Part shown: piece by piece, positions 11,752 through 23,299 of the stretch
Position numbering within the stretch: the stretch's first letter is position 1
Layout: the number at the start of each line of letters is the position of its first letter
From: Primula veris
Taxonomy: Eukaryota; Streptophyta; Magnoliopsida; Ericales; Primulaceae
DNA: 64,000 bases
Reading direction: 5' to 3'
Assembly (NCBI GenBank): GCA_963682055.1
Contig: OY821747.1
Span: forward strand, 17,100,258 to 17,164,257
Made by a program: the position numbers and the translations under genes
Notes under the pieces: model-generated
Databases searched by the model: none
Seen by the model: only the letters and a program-made list of their open reading frames with translations
Told to the model about the DNA's origin: nothing

Positions 11752-13790
11752 TTTTTCTTTACTTCATTTTCAGTAGCAGAATATGTTACTTTAAATGATA
11801 TTTATATTAATTTCCATCCTTTTCTCAGAGCATCGCTATACGAGTTGTACCATTAAAATGTTGGTCGTCTAATCTTTATAGATGTCAATATTTGACCAAC
11901 ATGGCGAGCCTTCCTAGAAAAAAAAACCCTTCAATTAGCTGCGAGATGTAAAATTTTCCTTGGACTAATATGAAAATAGCTTGTGATTTATTCATGCAGA
12001 TGGAATGTAATACTAATATAGTTGTCCCATGTCTAATATCTGCGAGGCTACTTTACAAATTATACGTCATCTTAAAAGGAAAGCTTGGCTTCTTGAATGC
12101 TGAAAACAAGTAAAATATGGTTCACCCTGAATATACACTTTTACTAACAGCAACCTGAGTTTATCACCATGTCCTCAAATATCACATCCAGGAATTCGGC
12201 AACCTTCGCATTGTATTTTGATATTATTGGTAAATCTCATATTGTATTTTAACTGTACTAAAATGGGAAAATAGTTCGAAGTCGCTTAACCCAAAAGATT
12301 AACTTATTTAGGAATAGAAGTGAAACGTTCTTCTCAACTCTGAAAAACAAATCTTGTGAAAATGGAAATGACAAAAGAAACAGTGAAAAAACTAACGAAG
12401 AGGACAAATTGCTAATAATGTTTGACAATCATCTTCATTATCGTGATCCTCCTCGTCTTCTTGAATTCCTGATATTTTGCTTCAAGTATGTTTTTAAACT
12501 TTACAGTGGAACTGTCAGAGCATGATTAAACTAGTGAGAAGGAAACAACATCCGACGCCACCGCCTCCAAGCACAGTATTTCCACATTGGATGGGTAAGC
12601 GAAAACAATGTTTTCAAATTTTTGATCACGTTAGCAACTACTACATTTTTTCTTAAAGCAATTACATCAATTAATAAATAAATTAATGAAAATTACATCA
12701 TCAAATTAAAAAGAAAACAACATAAGCAAACAATAGTACGTCATATAGGTAAAAAGATTTAAGATGGCTTTTTTGTTTTCCCATTGTAATGCCTGAACAC
12801 AGGGGGAGGGGGGTCCTAGTGGCAGCCGAAACACCCACCAAGCTTAGGCGCCAGCCGTTAAAAGGCACCGAAATGCACAGTACTCGTAGCAATATGGTAC
12901 TCGAGTCTTCCCTCACTTACAAGAAGTCGTAGGTTCAAAATTTCCTGGAAACATCTATTTTTCTTTTGTTGTGAAAGGTAAAAGACTTAAATTATATTAG
13001 GTCATTCACAGGAACTGAACCGATTACCTTTGGGGGGATCTCTACCGATTTGGCTACATGAAATATATTGAAAATTTTGCATTTTCTTAGTTGTCCTAGT
13101 TTCATTGTTTAGATCTTACTCTAAAAGACGTCTTTTCTGTTGTTTGTAAAGTTACGACATAGGTTTTGTTTCATTGGCTTACTCAAGTTGGAATTTCTAT
13201 TACTCAAATTGTACTTGGTTCCTTTATTCATCAGTAAAAGATTTCCCAATTTTCATATTTCCATCTTCTAATCTAGATTCAAGACCCTTTCAATTAGTAA
13301 GGAAAGAACATACAATATGCACATAAAATATATAGAAAGCTTTATACAAGATAGGGTTCAGGAACTCGTTCTAGCTCCCTCTGAAGTGATGGATGGGGAA
13401 TCAAACTTTGACAATCTCACCAAAAATACTATAAATTTGACCTATTGAAAAGAATGCATGCTCTTCAGTTTACTTTGTTTGCTTTGAACTATGAATAACA
13501 AATATTCAAATACTTTTTATATAACTAGTTACGCAAGACGTGGGGTCGATTTTATGGTGCACCATGTCGGACATATTATACATTTTGGCCAAGTTTCTAT
13601 ATGTATCGTAGAAAGTGGTGTGGTTGTCACTATGCGCGTGTCGTCCGAGTTCATGTGATTTGATTTTTCTCACGGAATAGATCTTTCATTTTGAAGTATT
13701 CTTACCCGATACGGCTATGAAATGCGTTCTATATAATGGTCGAGTTTTAAGCTATAATTCCAAAAAATAAAAAGTTGTAACCAAACAAGG
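11752..13790. other. Intergenic, no gene seen
   Basis: 3' flank of the J-domain gene, then AT-rich DNA without coding sequence. 12780-12960 contains a weak tRNA-like B-box word (GGTTCAAAATTTCC) but no convincing SINE structure. Confidence 0.5.
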
Positions 13791-13799
13791 TCTTAAATT

Positions 13800-14250
13800 A
13801 TGTTTCTCCATACTAATAAAAAAAACCAAAATTTGTTCTTTAGGTAAATATTTTATAAATTAACAAAACATAATATTTTTGAAACTAAATTAACAAAAAC
13901 AACCCAAAAATTTATAATTAACAAAAACATACCCAAATTTGTATATTTCATACCCTTATTTCAAAAGTTCATACTCTTATTCCAAAAGTTCATACATTTA
14001 TTTCAAAAGTTCATACCCTAATTTGTATTTTTCATACCCTTATTTCAAAAATTCATACCCTTATTTTAAAAGTTTATATCCTGATTCGTAAAGTTCACCC
14101 TTACTTTTAAAGTTCATACCACAATTTACATAATTCATATCCTTACTTACATAATTCATATACATAATTTTCAACTCTATACCCTTAATTCACGTAATTC
14201 ATACACTTATTTTTCAACATTATACACTAATTAACAAATTTATCTCTTAT
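13800..14250 (+). repeat. Degenerate ~24-26-bp short-period repeat (TTCATACCCTTATTT...AAAG)
   Basis: The word TTCATACCCTTATTTCAAAA and variants recur about 12 times in tandem, with increasing change towards the 3' end. It is followed by a purine tract (14390-14600). No coding sequence. Confidence 0.75.
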
Positions 14251-14389
14251 TTGTCCTTCGATCTCGAACTATCATGTCGCCGTCGTGAGCCTCTCTTTCG
14301 ACGACCGCATCTCTGTCGACATCAACCTCGAATTTTCGAGCTCGCTCTATACCATCGTCGCCCATTCCGACAGATGTGTCCATCTCAAT

Positions 14390-14605
14390 CTACACGGAAA
14401 AAAGCGATTGGAGAGAGAGGGATGAGAAGAAAAAAATCAGAAAAATAGAGTGATGATGGGGAGAGAAATCGGAAAAAGAGATGAAAGATGAGAGATCGAA
14501 AAGAGAGAGAAGAAGAAAGAGAGAGAGAAGGAGGAGAGAGAGAGAGATTGGAGAGAGGGTGAGAGGAGGAGAAAGTGAAATGAGAAGAGATAGAGAAAAG
14601 AGGTT
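14390..14605 (+). repeat. GA-rich purine tract
   Basis: About 200 bases of almost pure purine on the plus strand with runs of GAGAGAGA. It could form unusual DNA structure. No coding sense. Confidence 0.8.
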
Positions 14606-14915
14606 GATACGGATGAATCGGCTTTTTTATTTTTTATTAATTATTAATTGAATGTATGTTTTTGATAATTTAACTTTTGAGTGTATGTTTTTATTAATAT
14701 AATAAGTATTTAGTATGTTTATGTTAATTTCCGCTAGTTAAAATTATATATTACAAAATTCATACTATAAAGTAACAACTATAGTTCAAAATTTATACTA
14801 TATTTTTTTTACATACATATACATATAGAGAGAGACATGACGATAGAGAGAGAGCTGGCAGTGGCCACATATTTTCCCGACGGTGGCAACGTTGCTCAAT
14901 GGTGGGGGAGAGAGA

Positions 14916-15689
14916 TTTTTTCTAAATTGACCTAGTGGCCCACCGAAATTCTCATTTTGGCCTAGGTGAGATGGTAATTGCCAAATTGGCATATTCTATC
15001 TCGCATATCAGATCTGTGAGATAGAAGTCTCCACAATACCCGTCCCACAGCGAGATAGAAGTCTCCACAGATAGAAGTCTCCAAATTAGGTTATAAAACT
15101 TTTTTTTGCCAGTCAATTACCACAACCATTATAAAAAATATCGGAAAAAAAAGCTTAAACAATAATATATATGTTGTATCGAATAAACTTTAATTAAAAA
15201 AGACAACAAAAACAAATAACAACAATTAGTCTATATGCCCTCAATTTTAATTTTTAGCAATTATTATAATAAAACTGGAAAAAAAACCCAATTAGAATTA
15301 AGAATGGCCACATGCTAAAATTTTATTAGATAATTTTTACGAAATTTAAGAGGGATGGAGAGAGAGAAAATTATCTCGGATAATTGGACAAATAAATAGA
15401 GTAAAATGATTCAAAGATAACCCCGATGAGCAGTGCATGTGTAGAGAAACTATTATAGATATGTCTGTTGCTTACTTAGGATTTGTGGGTTTACGGGTGA
15501 GTTTGGTTAAAATAGGAGAGAAAGAGAAATAACTATTTGGTAGGACAAGAGGGGAAGAGCTGGGGTATTTTACTAAACTCTATCTCGCTGATCTGATATG
15601 CATGATAGAGTATACCGATTTTGCAATTACCATCCCACCTAGGCCAAAATAGAAATTTATGTGGGCCACTAGGCCAATTTAGAAAAAAA
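14916..15689. mobile_element. Foldback (MITE-like) element with ~110-bp inverted arms
   Basis: The left arm, about 14916-15026, runs TTTTTTCTAAATTGACC... to ...GAGATAGAAG. It returns as reverse complement at about 15576-15689 (CTATCTCGCTGATCTG... to ...GGCCAATTTAGAAAAAA), at roughly 85% identity by eye. The centre is unrelated AT-rich DNA. Outside the arms a direct repeat (CATACTAYAAAGTAACAACTATAG) occurs at about 14762 and 15827, too long to be a normal target duplication. No ORF inside. Superfamily not determined. Confidence 0.7.
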
Positions 15690-16149
15690 CTCTAGGAAAG
15701 AGATGTAGTTTAGAGAGAGAAAGTGAATGTTATATATGAACCAAAACAGATTTTGAGACCTTTACATATTTATTGGATAAAATTGTTTGAAAAGTAATAG
15801 TTTTTTCTTAGTACTTTTATAAAATTCATACTACAAAGTAACAACTATAGTCTACATAAATACACATAATAAAGTTGCAATCAAACTACCTCTAAATTTT
15901 CATAAGTTGCCCCAAATTTTGTTCTTGAACTACGCTATTAATAACATATATATTACAAAATACAGAACAAGAATAAAAAAATTCAAAATATGCAATTATT
16001 CATTTCGAATAAAAAAACAAGACGCATATTTCTCTTCTCGTCGTGAAAACGTGAATATTTGTATTATTCAAATTTTAATTTGGAGCGCTTTTGCAAAAAA
16101 AATGTCTAAAATTGTGTCTAAGTTGATGTCACTTGATCGCATATATATA

Positions 16150-16480
16150 TATATATACTAGTAATTGTTCCCCACGTGTTGCGTATAGGGCGCGTAATGC
16201 AATAAAAATATAGAAAATATGTATAGTTATGATATAAATATGTGAATAGTACAAAAAAAAAAACATAGTTTAAGATTTAAAATAATGTTTGGTTGTTAAA
16301 GAGTGATAAATAGTTTTATTAGTTTTTACTTTTTATATTTTTATGGGAGTATGGTATTATTGTAATTAATATAAAGGTGTAGGTGTATTTTTGAAAAAAA
16401 TTGGCTAAATTGGGCAAACTCATTTGGCTTGGGTTAACTTATTATAATAGAATGATATATATATATATACATATATAATA
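16150..16480 (-). mobile_element. Helitron-like non-autonomous fragment
   Basis: Read on the minus strand, the end near 16157 is a GC-rich block (CGCCC...GTGGGG) followed by AATTACTAGT, like a Helitron 3' end with a hairpin and CTAG next to T. The inner part, 16361-16460 (TTGGGCAAACTCATTTG, ACTTATTATAATAGAATGAT), is shared with 52200-52295. The 5' end was not found. Confidence 0.4.
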
Positions 16481-18190
16481 TGGGGTACATATATGGACAT
16501 CAACTTGGATATTATTTTGTAAAAACACTCTAAAATTTTATTAATGCAAGTCTCCACGGTTTCACGATGGAAACACAAATATATGTATTATTTTTTTTTC
16601 CGAGATGTATAATGACATGTTTTGAAAATTGCGGTATATATATTTAATTAACATCGACTTTCTCATTATTATTATAAATAATGTGTGTAACTAGTATAGG
16701 AGTCATTGTCATTGGAACAAGCTCCAATGACTAAGAAAATCAAAAATCACATAGCACACAATTCCACGTATAGCTAAAAGTCTATTTAAATAATTTGACA
16801 ATCTAAAACATAATCCAACAAGTCGTAGATACAAAAGATACCGTGACTTAATGAAAAATAAAATATTGTCGTGAGCCAACCTAAACACAGAAAGAAACAT
16901 GTTAATTGATTGTCGTTGAAAAAAGCACAAATGTTATACACGAAAGGCCTAAGATTTACTCACCACAGCTCAAGAAAACATTATCGGGGGTAACAACACA
17001 CTAATAAACCCGATTTAAGAATAAGCTAACCAAGACCAATGACCCAAAAAACCAATGCAACAACTGCAATCGACATTTCCTCCTAAACCAAAATCGAAAA
17101 AGACATAGTTCAAAATTTAGTGAACATTATCGCACAATACTAACAACTAGACATATGAAAAATGCTTATCGTAGAGACGAAACAACTAAACACCCAAGTC
17201 AGCTACAAATTTTCAAAAGTCGCAAGACGGACTAAAAACGGAAGGTGGGGTCTAAGGGCCTTTGTGAATAAGCATGGCGTAGGCGGAAAATCATAATTTA
17301 ACATTTTTTTGAATATTTTTGAATTTCCACTTGGCATAAATGTTGTAAATTTAATTAACAACGTAAATTAAGCACTTATATAACATTACTTTATCGGTAT
17401 ACTATCAAAAAAAAAATGTATGCAACATGCACAATCGAGAATAAACCAAATAAATATTAAAATGTATCCATACACAAAATTTAAGTGTAAATCTTGGTTG
17501 ATTATCAACATGTTTTTTATAATAAGTATTTTTTTTTTATAAAAAAAAATCATATATTTTGACCGGATTGATCCGTCTGATCCGGGTTTGACCATATCAA
17601 AACACGTGGTATTAATCGGGATACCATACTAAGGCCCGAAGCCGAGACGGGGGATTAAGCGGAGGAAGACGGAGTCTTTTGGTTGATATCTATCTATTTT
17701 GTTGGCACAGATCGGTTGGAATTGAAACCCCAGTCAACTGGATTAAATGGTACTAAATTGAATCTTCAGTAATACAAGATAGTAAATTGAATTCGCTGAT
17801 AGAGAGGTTGCAAAATCCCAATTGGAGTTAGGGTAATAATATAGTTTTTATTTTATGCAGTCTGTGCTGTTAATTTGTGACTGATTGTATGAGATAGGAT
17901 AGATATGGACGATTTAAGTTGATAATAAAAAACATGTAAAGTACCCTTCTCATAAAACAGATCAAGTTTTCCTCCATTACTAACAAATCTCATCTCTCTC
18001 TTTATCTTTAGGGCATAATCCTCTGCTTCAAATTAGAAAAATAAAACATCCCAAAAATCATCCTTAAATTCCTCAAATCATTTATATATATTAATATTTT
18101 AAATAAATTTACACACAAATCTAACGCCCCGATCTATATACTAATAATCTTATCAATCCCTTTTTCAGCTAAATCTCCTTTTTTTCTTAA
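16480..18190. other. Intergenic, no gene seen
   Basis: AT-rich DNA. 17630-17850 is less AT-rich than its surroundings but has no open frame. Nothing supports a gene. Confidence 0.45.
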
Positions 18191-18220
18191 TCTTATACAT
18201 CTATTGTTTATCTATGGGTT

Positions 18221-18515
18221 GTTTTGTTTTTGCATATTTTTGGAAGGAATTTCGTGATTTAATTGGTGGGTTTTCTTCATTTTATTGAATTTATCTGTAT
18301 AAAACCTATATTCTGAATTATACTTTCTTTTTAGAAATTCAAATGTATAGGGTTTGTATTAGTTATTTTTTTTTTTAATTATTATGATAAAGGGTACAAT
18401 TATTGTACGCTTCTGTTTTGGCCTTTTGTTTATTAATGGGGTTTCTTCAATTTTTGCATATTTTTGGGAGGAATTTGGTGATTTATTTAGTTGGTTTTCT
18501 CCATTTTATTTAATT
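18221..18515 (+). repeat. Two-copy ~210-bp tandem duplication
   Basis: The block TTTTGCATATTTTTGG(A/G)AGGAATTT...GTGATTTA...GGTTTTCT occurs near 18230-18285 and again near 18450-18510. It looks like an old tandem duplication in non-coding DNA; a small frame at 18384-18584 is a by-product. Confidence 0.6.
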
Positions 18516-18967
18516 ATTTTAGCTGGACTTTTTTATGAATATATTTGTTTAGTGTTTTGTTTTGAATCGGGTATTTTTCTGTAAAAAATTCTGGGCAGTC
18601 CTCTTATTTTTGGATTTACAAAGAGATTGTTTTGCAAAAAAATATTTTCATATTTTTATTATTTTCAACAATATATACTACAGACTATATGCTAAATAGT
18701 CCTTTTATTTCTTTCACCTTTGTAGCTCATTTCCTTCATTACTCACGTGGCTGATTTTAATTTAAAGAATTAATTAGTGGCTATTTTATTAGTGACTGAT
18801 TTGGACCAGTGCCTAAGTTTGGCGCTCGAAAATTAATTAGCTGGAAGGTTATACGATTAAATTAAAATCTATCTTGTTCACACCATTTCAAACTTCATTT
18901 TCAGACTCTTTTGGGGTAAATAAGTTAAGAGTAAAGAAGGAAATTCAGTTCATTTTTTGCCTTTAGA

Positions 18968-19096
18968 ACTTAGATGTTTCTGTAAAAGCCTAGGATGTTA
19001 ATATCCTTTGAGATTTTATTTTGGGATTGTTTTGGACTCTTGTTATACTATGATTTTTCACCTGAGCTTTTGTGTTTATACAATTCACTTGTTTGT
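18968..19096 (+). repeat. Left copy of the 129-bp direct repeat flanking the pararetrovirus
   Basis: It starts ACTTAGATGTTTCTGTAAAAG and matches 23171-23299 over 129 bases with four substitutions and no gap. It holds no viral sequence that I recognise and reads as duplicated host target DNA. Confidence 0.95.
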
Positions 19097-19107
19097 GTTT
19101 AAATACT

Positions 19108-19121
19108 TGGCTCTGATACCA
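19108..19121 (-). promoter_or_regulatory. tRNA-Met primer-binding site of the pararetrovirus
   Basis: The minus strand reads TGGTATCAGAGCCA, the classical initiator tRNA-Met complement that primes minus-strand DNA in Caulimoviridae. It marks the usual discontinuity in the virion DNA, and the insert ends 11 bases beyond it. Confidence 0.92.
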
Positions 19122-19222
19122 AACAAAAATCTTATATTATTCAAACTTGAGCAATTTTTACAATGAGAGAGAGAGAGTTACACGCTTATTAATTGCTTAC
19201 CCTTTGAGACTACCTATTGTCC

Positions 19223-19230
19223 CTTATATA
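19223..19230 (-). promoter_or_regulatory. TATA box of the pararetrovirus promoter
   Basis: The minus strand reads TATATAAG, about 100 bases upstream of the primer-binding site. Transcription would start near 19195 and put the primer site some 75-90 bases into the RNA, as in other caulimovirids. Confidence 0.75.
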
Positions 19231-19243
19231 GGAAACTCACTAA

Positions 19244-19302
19244 AGCGCACTATCAGCGCACTTAAAGCGATAAAATATAAAGAAAACGCACTAGAAGCGC
19301 AC
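19244..19302 (-). promoter_or_regulatory. Four GTGCGYT direct repeats upstream of the viral TATA box
   Basis: GTGCGCT occurs at 19244-19250, 19255-19261 and 19296-19302, with GTGCGTT at 19285-19291 (minus-strand reading). They lie 14-80 bases upstream of the TATA box, where caulimovirid promoters carry activator sites. The binding factor is unknown. Confidence 0.6.
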
Positions 19303-19493
19303 TAGAACAAAACGCCAAAACATGGGCAGTGAGTACAAAATAATGGCCAACATACTGGCCCATATAAAGCATAGATTCGAAACTTTTCCATAAATCACGC
19401 CGGGTGCTCATTGGGCCCCATCGAACACGTGAAAAAATGGTAGTGATTGAAGGAATCTTGTCTTTATAGAATAAAAATAAAAAAATTACATAA

Positions 19494-20780
19494 TTAAGGC
19501 TTAGCTTTGTCTTTATCTTTTTTCACAATATCTTTCTCTTCAATATTGAGAGGGCTGCGCAGAGTGGTGAGGTTATCTAAATAGACCTCCATATCTTCAT
19601 TATATGTTTCGGCATCTTCTTCCATAAGAGACCCGGATTTGGAAGAATTGTCTTGGAAATAATCAGAAAAATCAACATTTAATTGTTGTTGAATAAACTC
19701 TAAGAATTTTTCTTTGAGCTCAATATTGGATGCCAACGGAAATAACTTTTTAAAGCTATTCATTGATGGGATACCCACAGTTTTTTTCTCGGGAGCATAT
19801 TCCCGTTCCATTTTATTGAAGGATTCAATAGCCTCCTGAATTTTTATGAGTACTAGTTTGTAATCAAACTTAGCCCACAATTTATAATAGGATTGCCTAG
19901 ATAAGACCATAATACCAATTTCAGTTGATTTAATGACAAAAGACCATTGCCAAATCCAAGGTAAACTGAACTTGGTAAGAAAACGAAGTAAATTACTTCC
20001 TTTAACAACTTTGACCCCCCGAATTTTTGGGTTACTGGAAAGGTAAAGTTCATACTTTTCAAAAATATCAGAAGGAAGAATATCCTCTTCAGGCCCAATA
20101 AAAGAAAATCAATTATAAAACCAATATGGTAAATCTTGGGCCAATAATGATGGTTCCAAACGAATGAACCAAGTATGTTTTTCGGCCCTATTTTGGTAAT
20201 AGAAGGTATGCCTCCAGGCCGTAATATAATCCCAATAATTAAAATTTTGATGGGAAAATTTGAGCTGCATAGGCTTATTTGGGTTTAAACCCCACTCAGT
20301 AATAGAGATGACCTTTTTAATGAAGGCTTTGCTAAAGGAAATATTCCCAGTGTGTTTATTTTGATTCATATGGTTGAAAACCACTGAACCTGTTTCAATT
20401 AAAATTGACTGAAAATATTTCAGGTCTTTATTATCAATAAGAGGGAAATTTAACTCAGTATCAAAATAACGTTTGGCCAAAATATTGGGGGAGGTTAATA
20501 ACCTCTCATCTCCTTTATGGAGAAGAATAATTATTTCTTCTTCGACTTTCTTTTTACCAGGAAGAACTGGTTCTTTGAGGGATTCAAGGAAGCTCTCTTG
20601 AGTTTTTCCAGAGGATAAATAATCCTCATAATCAGCAGGCTCCTTTTTGGAGTGAGCCGCAGAGCTCTTTGATGAACTAGAACCTGCAATAGATGGGGAA
20701 GAGGAATATCTCTTCTTGTCAAATTCATGTTTATCATGTGAAGAGGAAAGTCCCCTTCGTCCGCGACTGGACTGGCTCAT
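19494..20780 (-). pseudogene. Pararetrovirus ORF2, unknown function, one internal stop
   Basis: Reads from an ATG at 20780 to a stop at 19494, 428 codons with one in-frame TGA at 20109-20111, after codon 223. The N-terminus (about 60 residues) is Ser/Lys-rich and probably disordered. The middle is rich in Trp, Tyr and Phe, and the C-terminus is acidic, then Lys-rich. I recognise no enzyme motif. An uncharacterised ORF downstream of RNase H is known in florendoviruses. Its start codon overlaps the ORF1 stop as ATGA, which suggests translation by termination-reinitiation. A small frame at 20531-20737 is a shadow of it. Confidence 0.75.
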
Positions 20781-23170
20781 GTGGAGCAGCCAATATGGCC
20801 AAGAATATATTCCCTGGTCAGAAAATCAGGAAGAGAATTATTTTCTCCTTTAATATATTCAATATCGAAATCAAAAATAGACAAAATAGATTGCCATCTA
20901 GCAAATATTTGTTTGGAAGCCAAATTTTTGACATCCTTTTCTAAAACATCTTTAGCTGCCTTACAATCAATTCGCAGCAAGAATTTTTGATTTAATAATC
21001 ATCCTGGAATTTGGTAATACAATTTACTATGGAAAGAATTTCTTTCTTAATAGTTGAATAGTTTTGCTGTGCACTATTCTATTTACCGAAAGTATATCGA
21101 GACAATATCTCTTTGTTTTTTGATGGAAATTTTTGTTTTAAAATACCACCATAACCAATATCAGATGCATCGGTTTCAACAATTTTAAAACTAGAGGGGG
21201 AAATAAGAGCCAAACAATGTAGGATTTTAACTTTTGACTTAATAAGTCGTACTGCATTAGTATGAATATCACTCCACATAAGTGGATTCTTTTTTAGCCT
21301 TTCATACAAGGGAGAACCATCAATAGAAAGGTTTTTTGTAATAGTCAGCAATATAATTGAGACTCCCCAAAAATCGCTGTAATTGGGTTTTTTCCTGTAA
21401 AATATCAGGGAATTTGTCCGCAAATTGAATTGCTCTATCAATAGGAATAATTTTCCCGTGGTCTATTTCCTGACCTAAAAAGCGAATGTGTGTCTGAAAT
21501 AAAGACATTTTACTAGCAGAAACTACTAAGCCAGCATTTCTTATTAATTTTATAAAAATATGAATGTGTTTAAAATGTTGGTCTAGATCATTAGAAAAAA
21601 TGAGAATGTCATCAATATAAACAATACTGAATGAAGAATAAGGATAAAAAATATCATTCATAATATTCTGGAATTCAGAAGGAGCATTTTTTAAACCGAA
21701 TGGCATAACATTCCATTCATAGTGTCCCATAGGAACAACAAAAACAGTTTTATATCTGTCTTTTTCATCAATCTGAATTTGTCAGTAGCCTGATTTTAAA
21801 TCAAATTTGGAAAATATATTGGCAGATTGGATTCTAGTTAATAAATCCTTTTTATTAGGAATATGGTATCTAATCCATTTTAAAACCTTGTTTAAAGGTT
21901 TGTAATTAATTACTAATCTAGGAGCACCACGTTCAATTTCAGCATTTTTATAAACATAAAAAGCAGTACAACTCCAAGGGGAATAGGATTTACGAATAAG
22001 TTTTTTGTTTAATAAAGAGTTGATTTCTTCTTTACAATAATCAATAAGGTCGGGACCCATTTGGGCAGGCCGAGCCATAGTAGTAATATAAGTATCTTTA
22101 AAGTCTTCCACATAGGAAAGGGTGACAATATGCTTTTTCCTATCCCAAAAAGCTGTAGGCATATCACTACAAATTTCTCTTTTGATAAGATTTGTAAGAA
22201 AGCTAATTTTATCTTTTTGAGAAATAAGTTGTTTAGAAATATTCATAAGTTTTAAATCTTTGCTTAAAAAATTGATCTGATTTTCTTTATAAATTAAAGT
22301 TTCTTTTATCATATCAATTTCTCTTGTTTGTGGTTTGGAAATAAAATCAAACATAATATTTTGACCATTTGTTTCGAAAATAATACCTTTTGATGTAACC
22401 GTAAAAGGTTCAATTAAATTTAAAAAGGGAGTACCCAAAATGATTTGTTGGGTAAGGCCTTTAACCATAACAAAAGTTGTCAGGAAACATATGCCAGAAT
22501 TACAAATATACGCATTAGAAAGTTTATAATGGATCTTCATACGCGACCCATCTGCAGTATTCAAAGACTGCGTAGTTTTATCATAATAGTGTGTAGGAAT
22601 TAATCCTTTACAAATACAATTTAAATCAGCCCCACTATCAATAAGAGCTGGACCAGAGAAAGTAAACTCTTTGTTTACTATAATAGTGACATGAGAATGC
22701 CATTTCTGATATGTAATTTTATCAATAATATTCAAAAAAGTGTCATTATTGGAAATAAGAAAAGTGTCATTATTGGAAATAAGACTATCCTTTTCTTCTG
22801 TCAAAGAAATATTCTTTTCTGTTTGAATGAAATTTTTAAGAAATTTAACTTCATCTTTCAATATATGAATTTCACTATGTAAATCAGCACTGGAAATATT
22901 TTTACTTTTGAGAATAGTAATATCCTCTTTAAGAGTTTTTACGTCTGAATGAATTCCCTCAATAGAAAGCTGTTTAGAAGGAGGAGATTGGAGTCCTTGA
23001 AAAACATGTTTTAAAGAATAAGCTTTTTTAGGGATATAAGGAGTTTCCTTTTGCTTACCTTTTGTAAAAACATCTAAATAATGTTCAATCATTTTTTTCT
23101 TTACCTCAGAATTATCAATTTCATTAATAAGATCTAATATTGATCGTTCTTGAGAAGCAAGAACATTAAG
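20777..23170 (-). pseudogene. Pararetrovirus ORF1 remnant: protease, reverse transcriptase, RNase H
   Basis: The 5' end is cut at the repeat junction (23170). The order on the minus strand is: a Lys/Glu-rich coiled-coil-like stretch (about 22780-23090) with an internal eight-residue tandem repeat, a retropepsin-type protease with DSGAD near 22640 and a later ILGTPF, then reverse transcriptase with its YIDD box near 21620. RNase H follows with TDAS near 21165 and RIDCK near 20965. Breaks: TGA at 21782-21784 in the RT fingers, a one-base insertion in an A-run near 21335, TAG at 21079-21081 in RNase H, and a one-base loss near 21000. Both stops are at positions where a Trp codon is expected, consistent with G-to-A changes. 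The reading ends at 20777-20779, overlapping ORF2. Confidence 0.88.
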
Positions 23171-23299
23171 ACTTAGATGTTTCTGTAAAAGCCTAGGATG
23201 TTAATATCCTTTGAGATTTTATTTTAGGATTGTTTTGGACTCTTGTTATACTATGATTTTTCACCTGGGCTTTTGTGTCTATACAATTCACTTGTCTGT
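23171..23299 (+). repeat. Right copy of the 129-bp direct repeat flanking the pararetrovirus
   Basis: Same orientation as 18968-19096, four substitutions. It joins directly to the truncated ORF1 on its left side. Confidence 0.95.

Larger units (their letters stand above)
19097..23170 (-). mobile_element. Endogenous caulimovirid (florendovirus-like) fragment
   Basis: A 4.07-kb piece of a plant pararetrovirus on the minus strand. In coding order it has the end of the upstream part of ORF1, an aspartic protease, reverse transcriptase, RNase H, a second ORF, a non-coding region with a TATA box, and a tRNA-Met primer-binding site 11-24 bases from the insert end. The movement-protein and coat regions are absent. 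The two-ORF order with an unknown ORF downstream of RNase H fits what I know of endogenous florendoviruses; the genus is an inference. The copy is dead: two in-frame stops and two frameshifts in ORF1, and one stop in ORF2. It has no LTRs and is bounded by 129-bp direct repeats of flanking DNA. Confidence 0.9.

Noticed and set aside
12780..12960. SINE with a GGTTCAAAATTTCC B-box
   Set aside because: No convincing A box at the right distance and no TSD.
13525..13560. Second Helitron end (ACTAGTTACGCAAGACGTGGGG)
   Set aside because: Resembles the 16157 end but without a hairpin or a partner; too weak to call.
18384..18584. 66-aa hydrophobic protein
   Set aside because: Phe/Leu content follows from T-rich duplicated DNA; no start context or family resemblance.
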